From positions 1 through 64,000 of the forward strand of contig JAKLJW010000013.1 in the NCBI GenBank assembly GCA_023150935.1: a stretch of 64,000 nucleotides of DNA. The letters run 5' to 3'. A program made the translations under genes and the position numbers. Within the stretch, counting starts at the first letter, position 1, and each line of letters starts with the position of its first letter. Below, in pieces: positions 25,468 to 33,646 of this stretch. The notes under the pieces were generated by a model. That model searched no databases. It saw nothing but the letters and a program-made list of their open reading frames with translations, and was not told where the DNA came from. Source of the DNA: Candidatus Binatia bacterium (GTDB lineage Bacteria > Desulfobacterota > Binatia > HRBIN30).

Positions 25468-26964
25468 ATGAACAGGGCAAAGAAATTAGTGGCTGGAACC
25501 GCGGCCGCGGCTATTGTCGGATTCGGCGGATATGCGCTCGGGGAGTCGCACGGCGCCGGCCTGTACGCCGCGACCGACGGCACGGAGGCGGCCTCGGCGG
25601 TTCAGGCTGCGGAGGGCAGCCGGTCCGCACCCGGAGCGCTCCCGTCGTTTGCGACCCTGGCCGAACAGGTCGCCCCCAGTGTCGTGTTCATCAAGTCAGT
25701 CGGGGTTCAGCCGACCACGGGTCACGGACCCGGTCCGCACGCGCAACCCTTCGGCGAAAACGGGCCGTTCCCCGGTTTTCCGTTCCCGATGCCTCCGGGA
25801 CCGCACGGGGGATTCAAGCGCCAGGGCACCGGCTCCGGTTTCATCGTCCGCGACGACGGCCTCGTGGTCACCAACAACCATGTCGTCGAGGGAGCCAAAC
25901 AGATCACGGTGACGCTGAAGGACGGCACGGAGCACGAAGCGCGCATCGTCGGGCGGGACCCGAAGACGGACCTCGCGGTGTTGAAGATAGACCCCAAGGA
26001 CAAGCTGCCGGCGGTGAGCCTCGGCGACTCCGACTCGTTGCGCGTCGGCGACTGGGTGATGGCCATCGGCAATCCCTTCGGCCTGAACAACACCGTCACC
26101 GCGGGCATCGTCAGCGCGAAGAGTCGCAGCATTGGCGCCGGCCCCTATGACGATTTCATCCAGACCGACGCCTCGATCAATCCCGGCAACTCCGGTGGCC
26201 CGCTGTTCAACGAACGCGGCGAAGCGGTCGGCATCAACACGGCAATATTCAGTCAGAGCGGCGGCAACATCGGCATCGGTTTCGCCATTCCCATCAACCT
26301 TGCCAGGGCGCTGCTCCCCGAACTCGAAGCGCACGGCCACGTGACCCGCGGATGGCTCGGGGTGACCATCCAACCGGTAACCCCCGACCTGGCGAAATCG
26401 CTCGATCTGGAGAAGCCCACGGGTGCGTTGGTGGCGGATGTCACGGCCGACGGTCCGGCCGCCGCTGCCGGCATCAAACGCGGTGACGTCATCGTCAGCT
26501 TCGGCGGCAAGAAGGTCGCCGAGTCGCGCGACCTGCCGTCGCTGGTGGCCGCCACGCCCGTCGGCAAGTCGGTTTCCGTCGGCATCGCGCGCGGCGGCAA
26601 GGAACAGACGGTCGAGGTCGCGGTGGCCAAGCTCGCCGACGACACGGTTGCCGAGGCCGACGCCCCCAGGGGTGCGAAGTGGGGCCTGGCGCTGCGCGAC
26701 CTCACACCGGAGGAGCGCCGCCGCGCCGGGCTGGACGACGACGAAGGTGTCCTCGTCACCAATGTCGCCCCGGAGAGCCCCGCGGCCGAGGCCGGCGTCG
26801 AACCCGGCACGATCGTCTTGCAGGTCAACCAGACCCCGGTCGGTTCGGTCGAGGCGCTGAAGGCTGCCGTGGCCAGGAACGACGGCGATCGCCTCCTGCT
26901 GCTCCTCAAGCAGGGCGACCACAATCGCTTCGCGGCGTTGACCAGCGACGGCGGAAAGGGGTGA
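25468..26964 (+). CDS. Do-like serine protease, HtrA/DegP family
   Basis: 498 aa periplasmic or membrane-anchored protease/chaperone. An N-terminal hydrophobic segment ('LVAGTAAAAIVGFGGYAL') acts as signal or anchor. Trypsin-like domain with triad His138 ('VVTNNHVVEG'), Asp168 ('KTDLAVLKID') and Ser242 ('NPGNSGGPLF'). Two PDZ domains follow ('RGWLGVTIQPVTPDLAKSL' and, near residue 400, 'KWGLALRDLTPEERRRAGL'). A Pro/Gly-rich loop (residues 83-115, 'FPGFPFPMPPGPHGG') precedes the protease domain. GGAGGAGG ribosome-binding site. 137 bp after the two-component pair, likely an envelope-stress effector. Confidence 0.94.
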   Translation: MNRAKKLVAGTAAAAIVGFGGYALGESHGAGLYAATDGTEAASAVQAAEGSRSAPGALPSFATLAEQVAPSVVFIKSVGVQPTTGHGPGPHAQPFGENGPFPGFPFPMPPGPHGGFKRQGTGSGFIVRDDGLVVTNNHVVEGAKQITVTLKDGTEHEARIVGRDPKTDLAVLKIDPKDKLPAVSLGDSDSLRVGDWVMAIGNPFGLNNTVTAGIVSAKSRSIGAGPYDDFIQTDASINPGNSGGPLFNERGEAVGINTAIFSQSGGNIGIGFAIPINLARALLPELEAHGHVTRGWLGVTIQPVTPDLAKSLDLEKPTGALVADVTADGPAAAAGIKRGDVIVSFGGKKVAESRDLPSLVAATPVGKSVSVGIARGGKEQTVEVAVAKLADDTVAEADAPRGAKWGLALRDLTPEERRRAGLDDDEGVLVTNVAPESPAAEAGVEPGTIVLQVNQTPVGSVEALKAAVARNDGDRLLLLLKQGDHNRFAALTSDGGKG

Positions 26965-27033
26965 AGTAAGTGGGAGGGGAGTGGCGCGGGCTCGATCGCT
27001 ATTAGCTGAAGGCTGACAGTGACGGGAGGGCGC

Positions 27034-27056
27034 GGCTCGGCGGGAGCCTCGCCCTC
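27034..27056. repeat. 23-bp dispersed repeat ('GEAPAEP' type)
   Basis: Exact reverse complement of 56541-56563. A weaker relative (GGCGGGAGTCTCGCCCTT) occurs at about 40203-40220. All are intergenic. The 293-bp gap in which it lies has no other feature. Confidence 0.6.
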
Positions 27057-27257
27057 CCCATCTGAGTCCTTCGCGCCACGCAAGCAATCTAGGACCCGGT
27101 GGCTCAGCGCAGGCTCACACCCGCGACCCAGGATATGACCAAAGGTGCCCAGGTGGAGGGCGATCTGTTTCCCGGTCCGCCGGCAACCCGGGTGCAGGCG
27201 TTCGCTTGTCTCGCCGCGGCAGCGTGATATGCGCTGTTCGCGCGGTGAGGAGCCCCG

Positions 27258-28121
27258 ATGAAGTTCGGTATCATGTACGCCAACGCCGGCCCGTTTGCCT
27301 TTCCCGAATCGCTCTTGAACCTGGCGCGCACCGCCGAAGAGGTCGGCGTGGAGTCGCTGTGGTCCGTGGAGCACGTTGTCATCCCGGTCGGGTACGCGTC
27401 CCGGTATCCCTACAACGAGAGCGGCAAGCTCCCCGGAGGCGAGGACATCCCGATTGCCGACCCCGTCTTGCCGCTTGCGTACGCGGCGGCAGTGACCCGA
27501 ACTCTGCGCCTCGGCACCGGGATCATGATTCTCCCGCAGCGGCATCCCATTTACGTCGCCAAGGAGATGGCGACGCTCGATGTCCTTTCGAACGGCCGCG
27601 CCATGCTCGGTGTCGGCATCGGTTGGCTCGAAGAGGAGTTCCAATCGATCGGCGTACCGTTCAAACAGCGGGCCGCGCGCACGGAGGAGTCGATCCGTGC
27701 GATTCGTTCCCTGTGGAAACCCGAGCCCCAGCCCTTCGCCGGCAAGTATTACGCATGGGGACCGGTTCAATCCCAACCGAAGCCAATGCAGCAGCCCGGC
27801 GTCCCCATCGTTATCGGCGGCCACTCCGAAGGCGCAGCGCGGCGCGCCGCACGGTTCGGCGACGGCTTCTTCCCCGCCCGCGGCCCCCTCGACCGCCTTC
27901 GCACCCTGCTTGCCATCGTGCGCGACGAGTGCGCCGCCCTGGGCCGCGACCCGGCTACCATCGAGGTGACGGCCGCCGAGACGACCGCCGACCTTGACGC
28001 GGTGCGCCGCTATCAGGACCTCGGGGTCTCCCGCGTGGTCGTGGCGCCCCCCGCCTTCGACCCCGACGGTGTCCGCACCGGTCTGCACGAATTCGCCAAC
28101 AAGGTAATCGCCCGTATCTGA
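27258..28121 (+). CDS. LLM-class F420-dependent oxidoreductase
   Basis: 287 aa TIM-barrel oxidoreductase of the luciferase-like monooxygenase superfamily. Signals: 'MKFGIMYANAGPFAFPESL', 'ARTAEEVGVESLWSVEHVV', 'LRLGTGIMILPQRHP', 'KEMATLDVLSNGRAMLGVGI', 'VPIVIGGHSEGAARRAARFG'. The last phrase binds the cofactor phosphate. In the F420 branch (TIGR03619-like) these use F420 rather than FMN; that choice is inferred from overall resemblance. Substrate unknown. Single gene, convergent with the small gene at 28160. Confidence 0.88.
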   Translation: MKFGIMYANAGPFAFPESLLNLARTAEEVGVESLWSVEHVVIPVGYASRYPYNESGKLPGGEDIPIADPVLPLAYAAAVTRTLRLGTGIMILPQRHPIYVAKEMATLDVLSNGRAMLGVGIGWLEEEFQSIGVPFKQRAARTEESIRAIRSLWKPEPQPFAGKYYAWGPVQSQPKPMQQPGVPIVIGGHSEGAARRAARFGDGFFPARGPLDRLRTLLAIVRDECAALGRDPATIEVTAAETTADLDAVRRYQDLGVSRVVVAPPAFDPDGVRTGLHEFANKVIARI

Positions 28122-28159
28122 TCGCAATTACGCCGCTTCGATCGAAGCTCGCGGCGCCG

Positions 28160-28396
28160 TCACTGCCGCGACCACTGGATTTCCATATCCTCGCGACCGC
28201 CTAGCGCGCGTTTGAGCAGGTCGAGCAGGTCCCGATCGGCGCCCTGCTCTTCGAGCATGTCCAGCGTCGCCCTGTCGATGTAATAATCGTCGTCTTCCGG
28301 GGATTCCTCCTCGAGCTGATCGCGGAGGAACTCGAGTTGTTGGTCCGAAATCGTTCCCAGCGTACTGCCGCTTTCCTTGTCTCTAAGTTCGATCAT
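28160..28396 (-). CDS. conserved small acidic hypothetical protein
   Basis: 78 aa from ATG 28396 ('MIELRDKESGSTLGTISDQQ'). Very acidic middle ('QLEEESPEDDDYYIDR') and a helical C-terminus ('RDLLDLLKRALGGREDMEI'). I recall closely similar short proteins, often mislabelled as galactosyldiacylglycerol synthase, in deltaproteobacterial and Binatota-like genomes; the label has no basis in a protein this short. Function unknown. An ATG at 28420 would add eight residues, but MIELRD is the usual start. Confidence 0.6.
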   Translation of the reverse strand: MIELRDKESGSTLGTISDQQLEFLRDQLEEESPEDDDYYIDRATLDMLEEQGADRDLLDLLKRALGGREDMEIQWSRQ

Positions 28397-28425
28397 GCAT
28401 CCAATTTCTGCCGCTAACACGGCAG

Positions 28426-29805
28426 CTATTCAATAGGTCCGCGTCCGGCCTGACAGCTTCCTTCCAGTTCGATTTCCGGGGCAATCTCCTCCAACTCCAG
28501 CCGGGCGGTTTCGGGCACGCAGAAACCGATGATGAGCGGTGCAACCGGGGTGACCGCAAGCATCGCCGTGATTGCTGCCGCGTGGCTTCCCAGGCGCTCG
28601 TACAAAAAACCTTCAAGACTGAGTCCAGCGGCGGCTCCCAGAGTGCTGACCACGGCGCGGACACCGGAGGCCGTCGACCGGTACGACGTCGGAAACAGTT
28701 CGCTGCCGAGCGCCGCGAACAGCACGAGCACCATCGTCAGGGTGAGAAGCATCAATCCGAACACCGGCGGAATCCACGCGCCGTCGGTGTTGTAGAACAC
28801 CGCGATCAGCGCGGCGTTGAGCAACAGGCCGACAATCATCGTGCGCTTACGGCCGAACCTGTCACCCAGACCGCCGGCGAGCACGTTGCCCACCGGCGCG
28901 AGCACGCCGAAAGACAGGTAGAGCATCGCCACCTGTCCCGGCGCGTAACCGTGCTCCTGCTGTAGCGATTTCGACACGAATATCAGCGAGGTCTCGAGGA
29001 CGAACCCCATGGGGAACACCGCCGCCGATAGCGCCAGCAGGCGCCCCGGGTACATCTGCAACATGTGCCGCACCGGCCGCAGGGCGCCGCGCCATCCGCG
29101 CTCGGAATCCCCGGCGCGATACCGGGTGAACCGCTGCGTCTCCCCGAGCGAGCGGCGGAACCAGGCAAGCAGCAGCAGCGGCACGATACCGATCACGTAC
29201 AACGCCCGCCAACCGAACGGCAGCACGTTGACCAACGCGAAAACGACCGACGCCAGTCCGTGACCGAGCGTACCCATGGCCGCCAGCATGCCGATGCCCC
29301 AACCGCGCACGTCCGCCCCGAACTCCTCGGCGATGACTACCACCGCCAGCATACTTTCTCCGGCAATGAACACGCGGGCCAGGAATTGTAGGAACGCAAA
29401 CTCGCCCGCGGTCCGCGCGAACGACGTCAGGAACGTGCACAACGTAAAGCCGACGATCGTCACCAGCAGGATCCCGCGGCGGCCGAATCGATCCGCCAGA
29501 ACTGTCAGGACCAGGGCAAAGATGACCCCGAGACGGATCGTCGCCGTAACGCCGCCCACCTCCGCTTCCGCAATGCCGAGACCGACCTGAATCTGCGGTA
29601 GCGCCAGACCGAGTATGGCGACGTCGTAACTGTCGATGAGATTGGCCGCGCCAAGAACACCCAGAACGTGCCACTGGTGCGGAGTAAGCGTGCGTCCGGC
29701 AGCGAGCAGGCCGCGCAGTCGCCGGCGCCACCCGGCCACGGCGGGCACCGCAGCCAGCGGTAAGCGATCGGCACCACCCGCGGCGTCGCGCTCCTGTCCG
29801 TCCAT
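28426..29805 (-). CDS. MFS transporter (sugar/aromatic-acid type)
   Basis: 459 aa with about 12 membrane helices. The loop 2-3 motif 'LADRFGRRGILL' and its second-half copy 'GLGDRFGRKRTMIV' are the conserved MFS A-motifs; 'LIDSYDVAILGLALPQIQ' in helix 1 resembles the metabolite:H+ symporter/aromatic-acid branch (D-x-Y/F-D). 'ELFPTSYRSTASGVRAV' is the motif before helix 11. Substrate cannot be inferred. Its N-terminal 35 residues are cytoplasmic and Arg/Ala-rich. Transcribed alone or with the 78-aa gene downstream. Confidence 0.85.
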   Translation of the reverse strand: MDGQERDAAGGADRLPLAAVPAVAGWRRRLRGLLAAGRTLTPHQWHVLGVLGAANLIDSYDVAILGLALPQIQVGLGIAEAEVGGVTATIRLGVIFALVLTVLADRFGRRGILLVTIVGFTLCTFLTSFARTAGEFAFLQFLARVFIAGESMLAVVVIAEEFGADVRGWGIGMLAAMGTLGHGLASVVFALVNVLPFGWRALYVIGIVPLLLLAWFRRSLGETQRFTRYRAGDSERGWRGALRPVRHMLQMYPGRLLALSAAVFPMGFVLETSLIFVSKSLQQEHGYAPGQVAMLYLSFGVLAPVGNVLAGGLGDRFGRKRTMIVGLLLNAALIAVFYNTDGAWIPPVFGLMLLTLTMVLVLFAALGSELFPTSYRSTASGVRAVVSTLGAAAGLSLEGFLYERLGSHAAAITAMLAVTPVAPLIIGFCVPETARLELEEIAPEIELEGSCQAGRGPIE

Positions 29806-29960
29806 AGGCGCCCTGGAAGCAATCAGGGCGGCGCCGAAAAGGCAAGGCGGTCACCGCAACCGCCGTCGCGACGCCCCCGGCCAGCGTCGCCATCCCCTCG
29901 GGATGCCCGTGGGCCGGACGGAAAGGATTGGCCCTCTCCGTTAGCGCCCCGTTCCCGATC

Positions 29961-32900
29961 TCATTTCGATGGTCGCCGCCGGCGCATGTAGCCGATGCCG
30001 ACCCCCGCGAGGGCCACGGCAAGTGCGACCACACCGGCCGACCGTGCGGTCGGAATCGGCAAGAAAGGCTCCGTCTGCACGTCGGCGCTGTTGTTATCCG
30101 GATTGGGATCCACGGTCGCGCTCGTCACCGTCACGTCGCAACCGAACGATTGCCCCGGCGCAACCAGGGGACTCACCCGCACGCAGATGATAAAGGTCGC
30201 CGTCCCGTTCACGGGCAGCGTCGGCAGCGTACAGGTCACCGTGCCGGTCTGTCCCACCGGCGGCGTCACGCAGTTCCATCCCGCCGGCGCCGACACCGCA
30301 ACAAAGGTCGTCTCGGGCGGCAGGTTCTGCGTGACCACCACGTTCTGCGCGTCGCTCGGGCCGTTGTTCACCACGTCGATCGTGTAGAACAAGTTGCCGC
30401 CCGGCAGGACCGGGTCCGGCGTTCCCGCCTTGGTTATCGCCAGATCGGCGCGGGTAATGACCGTGGTCGTCGCCGTCGCCGAGTCGTTCGGGTTCGGGTT
30501 GGGGTCAGCACTGACAACGGTGGCGGTGTTCGAGAGGAGCGTACCATCCGGCGTGCTCGCCGGGACCGCAACTTCGAGCGTGAACACCATCACGTCGCCC
30601 GGCGGTGTGAAGTTCCGCGCGCACGACACGAGTCCGACGCCACCCACCGGCGGCGTCGTGCACGAAAAGCCGGCCGGCGCCGTGAGCGACACGAACGTCG
30701 TTCCGGCGGGTACGTTGTCGTCGACCTGCACCTGCAGAGCCGGGATGGTGTCGTTGTTGGTCGCGGTGATCGTGTAAATCAGGTTGGTGCCGGCGATGAC
30801 CGGGTCGGGCGCGTCGGTCTTGGCGATCGACAGATCGACACCCGCAGTATTGGCCAGCTTATAGTCGTAGAAGATGGCCAGGCCGCCAGGCGCGGGCAGA
30901 CCGGCCGGCGCCGTGGCGGAGGACCAGGCGTTGTAAATGCGCCCGGCCGCACAGGCGTTGCCGCTGTAATCGCCATACTTCGGGCAGCCGCCGCCGGTCT
31001 GGCAGGCCTCACCGGCCGGGCATCCGCCGGCCGAGAAGTCGCACCGGTTACCCGAGCCCTGGCCGGCCGGACACGTGCTCCCGGACAGCGCCACCTGGCA
31101 GCACACCCCCGCCAATTGCGGTTGGACGGTGCAGTTGTCCGAGTCGCCCGTCGCCCGCGGTGCGCACGGCCACCCGGAGGCACACTGCGGATCGGGGTTG
31201 TTGGTCAGGTTCGTCTCGACCCCGGCTGCAAGGCCGGCGCCGGAGCCAGTCGCGCTGCCGCAGTAGTAGTCCGTCAGATCGTTACTGACGCCGCCCACGG
31301 CCGCACGCCGGTCGTACCACGACACGCGCGCCGCCCCGCCGACGCTGCACACCCAGGGCATGAAGCGCACGCCGGTGACGTTCGCGTTGACGCGTACGGG
31401 CGCGGACCACGAACCGTTAGTCCCACCGGTAGTCGAATCGGTGACCATCACGTCCGCGTTACCGCCGCCCGTATCGTTCGCAAACGCCACGTACACGTGA
31501 TTGGCGTTGGTGTCGTCCACGGCCACGGTATGACTCGAGAGCAGGTTCCCGTTGTTGCACCGGTCAAGCCCCGGCACCGGGCAAACGACGTCGGTCACCG
31601 CACTGACAGTGGCCGGAAATCCGGCCTGGAGCTGAAGCGGGGTCGCGGCGTTACAGGCGCTGAACTTGTCGAGCATGACGTTTCCGCCGCTGCGATAGAC
31701 CACGTACACAAAGCCGTCCTGTCCGACGGTGACGCGCGGGAAATCGCCGGCGCCGCCGCCGACCAGCGCGGCCGACGGCCAGGTCGCGCCGCTGTCTCGC
31801 GAGCACACCAACGTCGGGATCACCGGCCCGGCAGTGGCGTTGCAGTTCCCGCCGCTGAAGTTACGCCACGTGGAGTACACCATGTCGCCGCCGACCGCAG
31901 CGTTCACCCGATCGGCGGCGATGTGTTCCTGATCGGGAAAGCAGGTCGTACCGGCGTTGTCGCACAGGGTGGCGTTCGAAAACGTCGTGAAGTTCATGCC
32001 GCCATCGGTGGACCGACCGACGGTCGTCGAACACTGCGTTGCGGCCCCGCCGGCCCCCTGCGGAAACCCGATAAACGCGTAATAAAAGGCCCCGCTCTGG
32101 CCCACGCCGAGCGACGGGTCGCCGTTCCTCGAGAAGAACCCCGGCGGGTTTGGCGTGCCGCCGCGGAACGAGAACGTGACCCCACCGTCGGTAGACGTCG
32201 AGAAGCCGCTGTTCGCCGCCATCACGATATTCTGCCCGTCCTGCGAAACGGCGACCTCGATTTCGCCCACGCCCGTCTGAAGCTGTTGCGCTACGCCCGG
32301 CGATGACGCGGCACTGTCCTCTGTGACCGCCGCTGCCGCCGCTTGCGCGCGGCGCGGCGCGAGCGCTCGCGGGGCCACCGGCTGGCGCAACAGTTCGAGC
32401 GCCCGATCGACCGCCGCCGGATCCGCGGGAACCGGGCACTCCAGACCACGACCGACGGCCAGCATCGCGTCGGCCGTCTCGTCCGGCATACCTGCCGGCA
32501 CGGCGCCCTGCAGCCTCACCACATACCGGTCGACGGCCACTGCCGTCGTCACCCGGAGCGACAGCTCGGATCCGGCCGTCGCTTCGTCGCGGCCCGGCCG
32601 TTCCACGGGCACCAGGTACTTTCTTTCCAATCCCGGCCAACCGCACACCGCCAGCACCGCCGCCGTCGTCGTGCTCTCGGCCGCGATGGACTGGAGCCGC
32701 CGCACCGCGTCCTCGGCGGTCAGTCGATCTTCCACACTGACGATCAGCCGCGGCGTGACGGCGGTCGGCGCGGTGCCGGCGGGAACGTTGAAGATGTCAT
32801 GGGCATTCGAGTAGCGGGCCGGGCCCGATGACCAATCCGCCGCAAGCCGTAACGCTATCCCGGAACCCAGGGCCAGCGTCTCCCCAGCGGCGGCGGCGTG

Positions 32901-32975
32901 GCACGGAACCAGCCCGACTACACCCAGTGCAACGACCGCATAGACAGCTACGAGACGTGAGCAAAATGCGCGCAT
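29961..32975 (-). CDS. large exported Asp-box (sialidase-like) protein with two DUF11 repeats
   Basis: 1004 aa. Signal peptide at the N-terminus ('VYAVVALGVVGLVPCHAAAA'), an N-terminal domain of about 200 residues, then a beta-propeller with Asp-boxes ('STDGGVTFSF', 'STDGGMNFTT', 'SRDSGATWPS'), a Cys-rich segment of about 60 residues ('GSTCPAGQGSGNRCDF', 'AGGCPAGEACQTGGGCP'), and two DUF11-type repeats ('VDLSIAKTDAPDPVIAGTNL' and 'ADLAITKAGTPDPVLPGGNL'). It ends with 'IPTARSAGVVALAVALAG' and an Arg/Lys tail, the motif-helix-basic order of CTERM sorting signals. Predicted surface protein; glycan hydrolysis is not proven because key sialidase arginines were not located. AAGGGGAT site before ATG 32975. 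Confidence 0.85.
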   Translation of the reverse strand: MRAFCSRLVAVYAVVALGVVGLVPCHAAAAGETLALGSGIALRLAADWSSGPARYSNAHDIFNVPAGTAPTAVTPRLIVSVEDRLTAEDAVRRLQSIAAESTTTAAVLAVCGWPGLERKYLVPVERPGRDEATAGSELSLRVTTAVAVDRYVVRLQGAVPAGMPDETADAMLAVGRGLECPVPADPAAVDRALELLRQPVAPRALAPRRAQAAAAAVTEDSAASSPGVAQQLQTGVGEIEVAVSQDGQNIVMAANSGFSTSTDGGVTFSFRGGTPNPPGFFSRNGDPSLGVGQSGAFYYAFIGFPQGAGGAATQCSTTVGRSTDGGMNFTTFSNATLCDNAGTTCFPDQEHIAADRVNAAVGGDMVYSTWRNFSGGNCNATAGPVIPTLVCSRDSGATWPSAALVGGGAGDFPRVTVGQDGFVYVVYRSGGNVMLDKFSACNAATPLQLQAGFPATVSAVTDVVCPVPGLDRCNNGNLLSSHTVAVDDTNANHVYVAFANDTGGGNADVMVTDSTTGGTNGSWSAPVRVNANVTGVRFMPWVCSVGGAARVSWYDRRAAVGGVSNDLTDYYCGSATGSGAGLAAGVETNLTNNPDPQCASGWPCAPRATGDSDNCTVQPQLAGVCCQVALSGSTCPAGQGSGNRCDFSAGGCPAGEACQTGGGCPKYGDYSGNACAAGRIYNAWSSATAPAGLPAPGGLAIFYDYKLANTAGVDLSIAKTDAPDPVIAGTNLIYTITATNNDTIPALQVQVDDNVPAGTTFVSLTAPAGFSCTTPPVGGVGLVSCARNFTPPGDVMVFTLEVAVPASTPDGTLLSNTATVVSADPNPNPNDSATATTTVITRADLAITKAGTPDPVLPGGNLFYTIDVVNNGPSDAQNVVVTQNLPPETTFVAVSAPAGWNCVTPPVGQTGTVTCTLPTLPVNGTATFIICVRVSPLVAPGQSFGCDVTVTSATVDPNPDNNSADVQTEPFLPIPTARSAGVVALAVALAGVGIGYMRRRRPSK

Positions 32976-33106
32976 GGCATCCCCTTTTTGGTCATGACAT
33001 GGACCTGTTCACGGCCTGCCCTATCACGAAGGGAAGGGGGCCCTCAACGCACAAAAAAAAAGATGCCGGAACCTGCGCCGCCACACCTGCAAGCCCACCG
33101 CTGGGT

Positions 33107-33257
33107 TCCCGCGTGCGAGACTGTCGATAAACGGCCAAACCCGGCTTCGACAGGCTCAGCCTGAGCGGCGATGGAATTGATTTCATTGGGTTTCCCCGCT
33201 CACCCTGCGCTCATCGAAGGGTGAATGGGAGTTTACCGACAGTCTCGTGCGCGGGAA
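33107..33257. repeat. fold-back (MITE-like) element
   Basis: About 150 bp. Outer arms 33107-33132 and 33231-33257 are inverted copies (GAGACTGTCGATAAAC against GTTTACCGACAGTCTC, extended by CCCGCGTGC/GCGCGGG). An inner pair, CTTCGACAGGCTCAGCCTGAGCGG (about 33144-33167) and its inexact reverse near 33197-33220, nests inside. No coding content. The surrounding 671-bp gap (32976-33646) otherwise has an A-run at 33051-33061 and the VapC remnant. Confidence 0.65.
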
Positions 33258-33477
33258 TAACGAACTTTTCGTCTATGCTGCCACGGGCGGCCACCCATCA
33301 GGTTTTCGGTAACCCTCGCCCCGGGCTGGCAAGCACCTCTTAGCGACGGATCAAGGAGAACTCGCCCGTTGGGCGACCTCTCGCTGCGTCCAACTCATTA
33401 CGATGACAGCGGATTCCGTGTATCGGCCCTGCTTGAAGCGGAGTTAAGGTAATGACCCGGCTCAGAGAGTGACCGGA

Positions 33478-33594
33478 TCAACGACGCGCGTTCTGACGCT
33501 TGAGCCTGCCCTTCCAGCGCAGAATCGGCACGTCGGCGGTCACCAGGGTGGCGCCTTCCGCCAGGGCGTGGGGACGATCGGTTGCGCAAGGGGC
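33478..33594 (-). pseudogene. VapC (PIN) toxin C-terminal remnant
   Basis: Minus-strand frame ending at TGA 33480-33478 reads 'HALAEGATLVTADVPILRWK' and then 'GRLKRQNARR'. The 'ALAEGATLVTAD' strand-turn with the last acidic residue of the PIN active site is characteristic of VapC C-termini. Nothing PIN-like precedes it in any frame, so only the last 35 residues or so survive. No antitoxin is nearby. Confidence 0.5.
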
Positions 33595-33646
33595 GCCGGC
33601 TGGCCGACCGACGTGACCCGACGCCCCCCACCCAGTGCCCGTTCGG

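Noticed and set aside
26253..28127. 624-codon minus-strand ORF
   Set aside because: Antisense to htrA and the F420-type oxidoreductase; spans an intergenic repeat, no domain.
29928..32306. 792-codon plus-strand ORF
   Set aside because: Antisense to the Asp-box/DUF11 protein, which has a signal peptide, repeats and a ribosome-binding site; the antisense frame has none.
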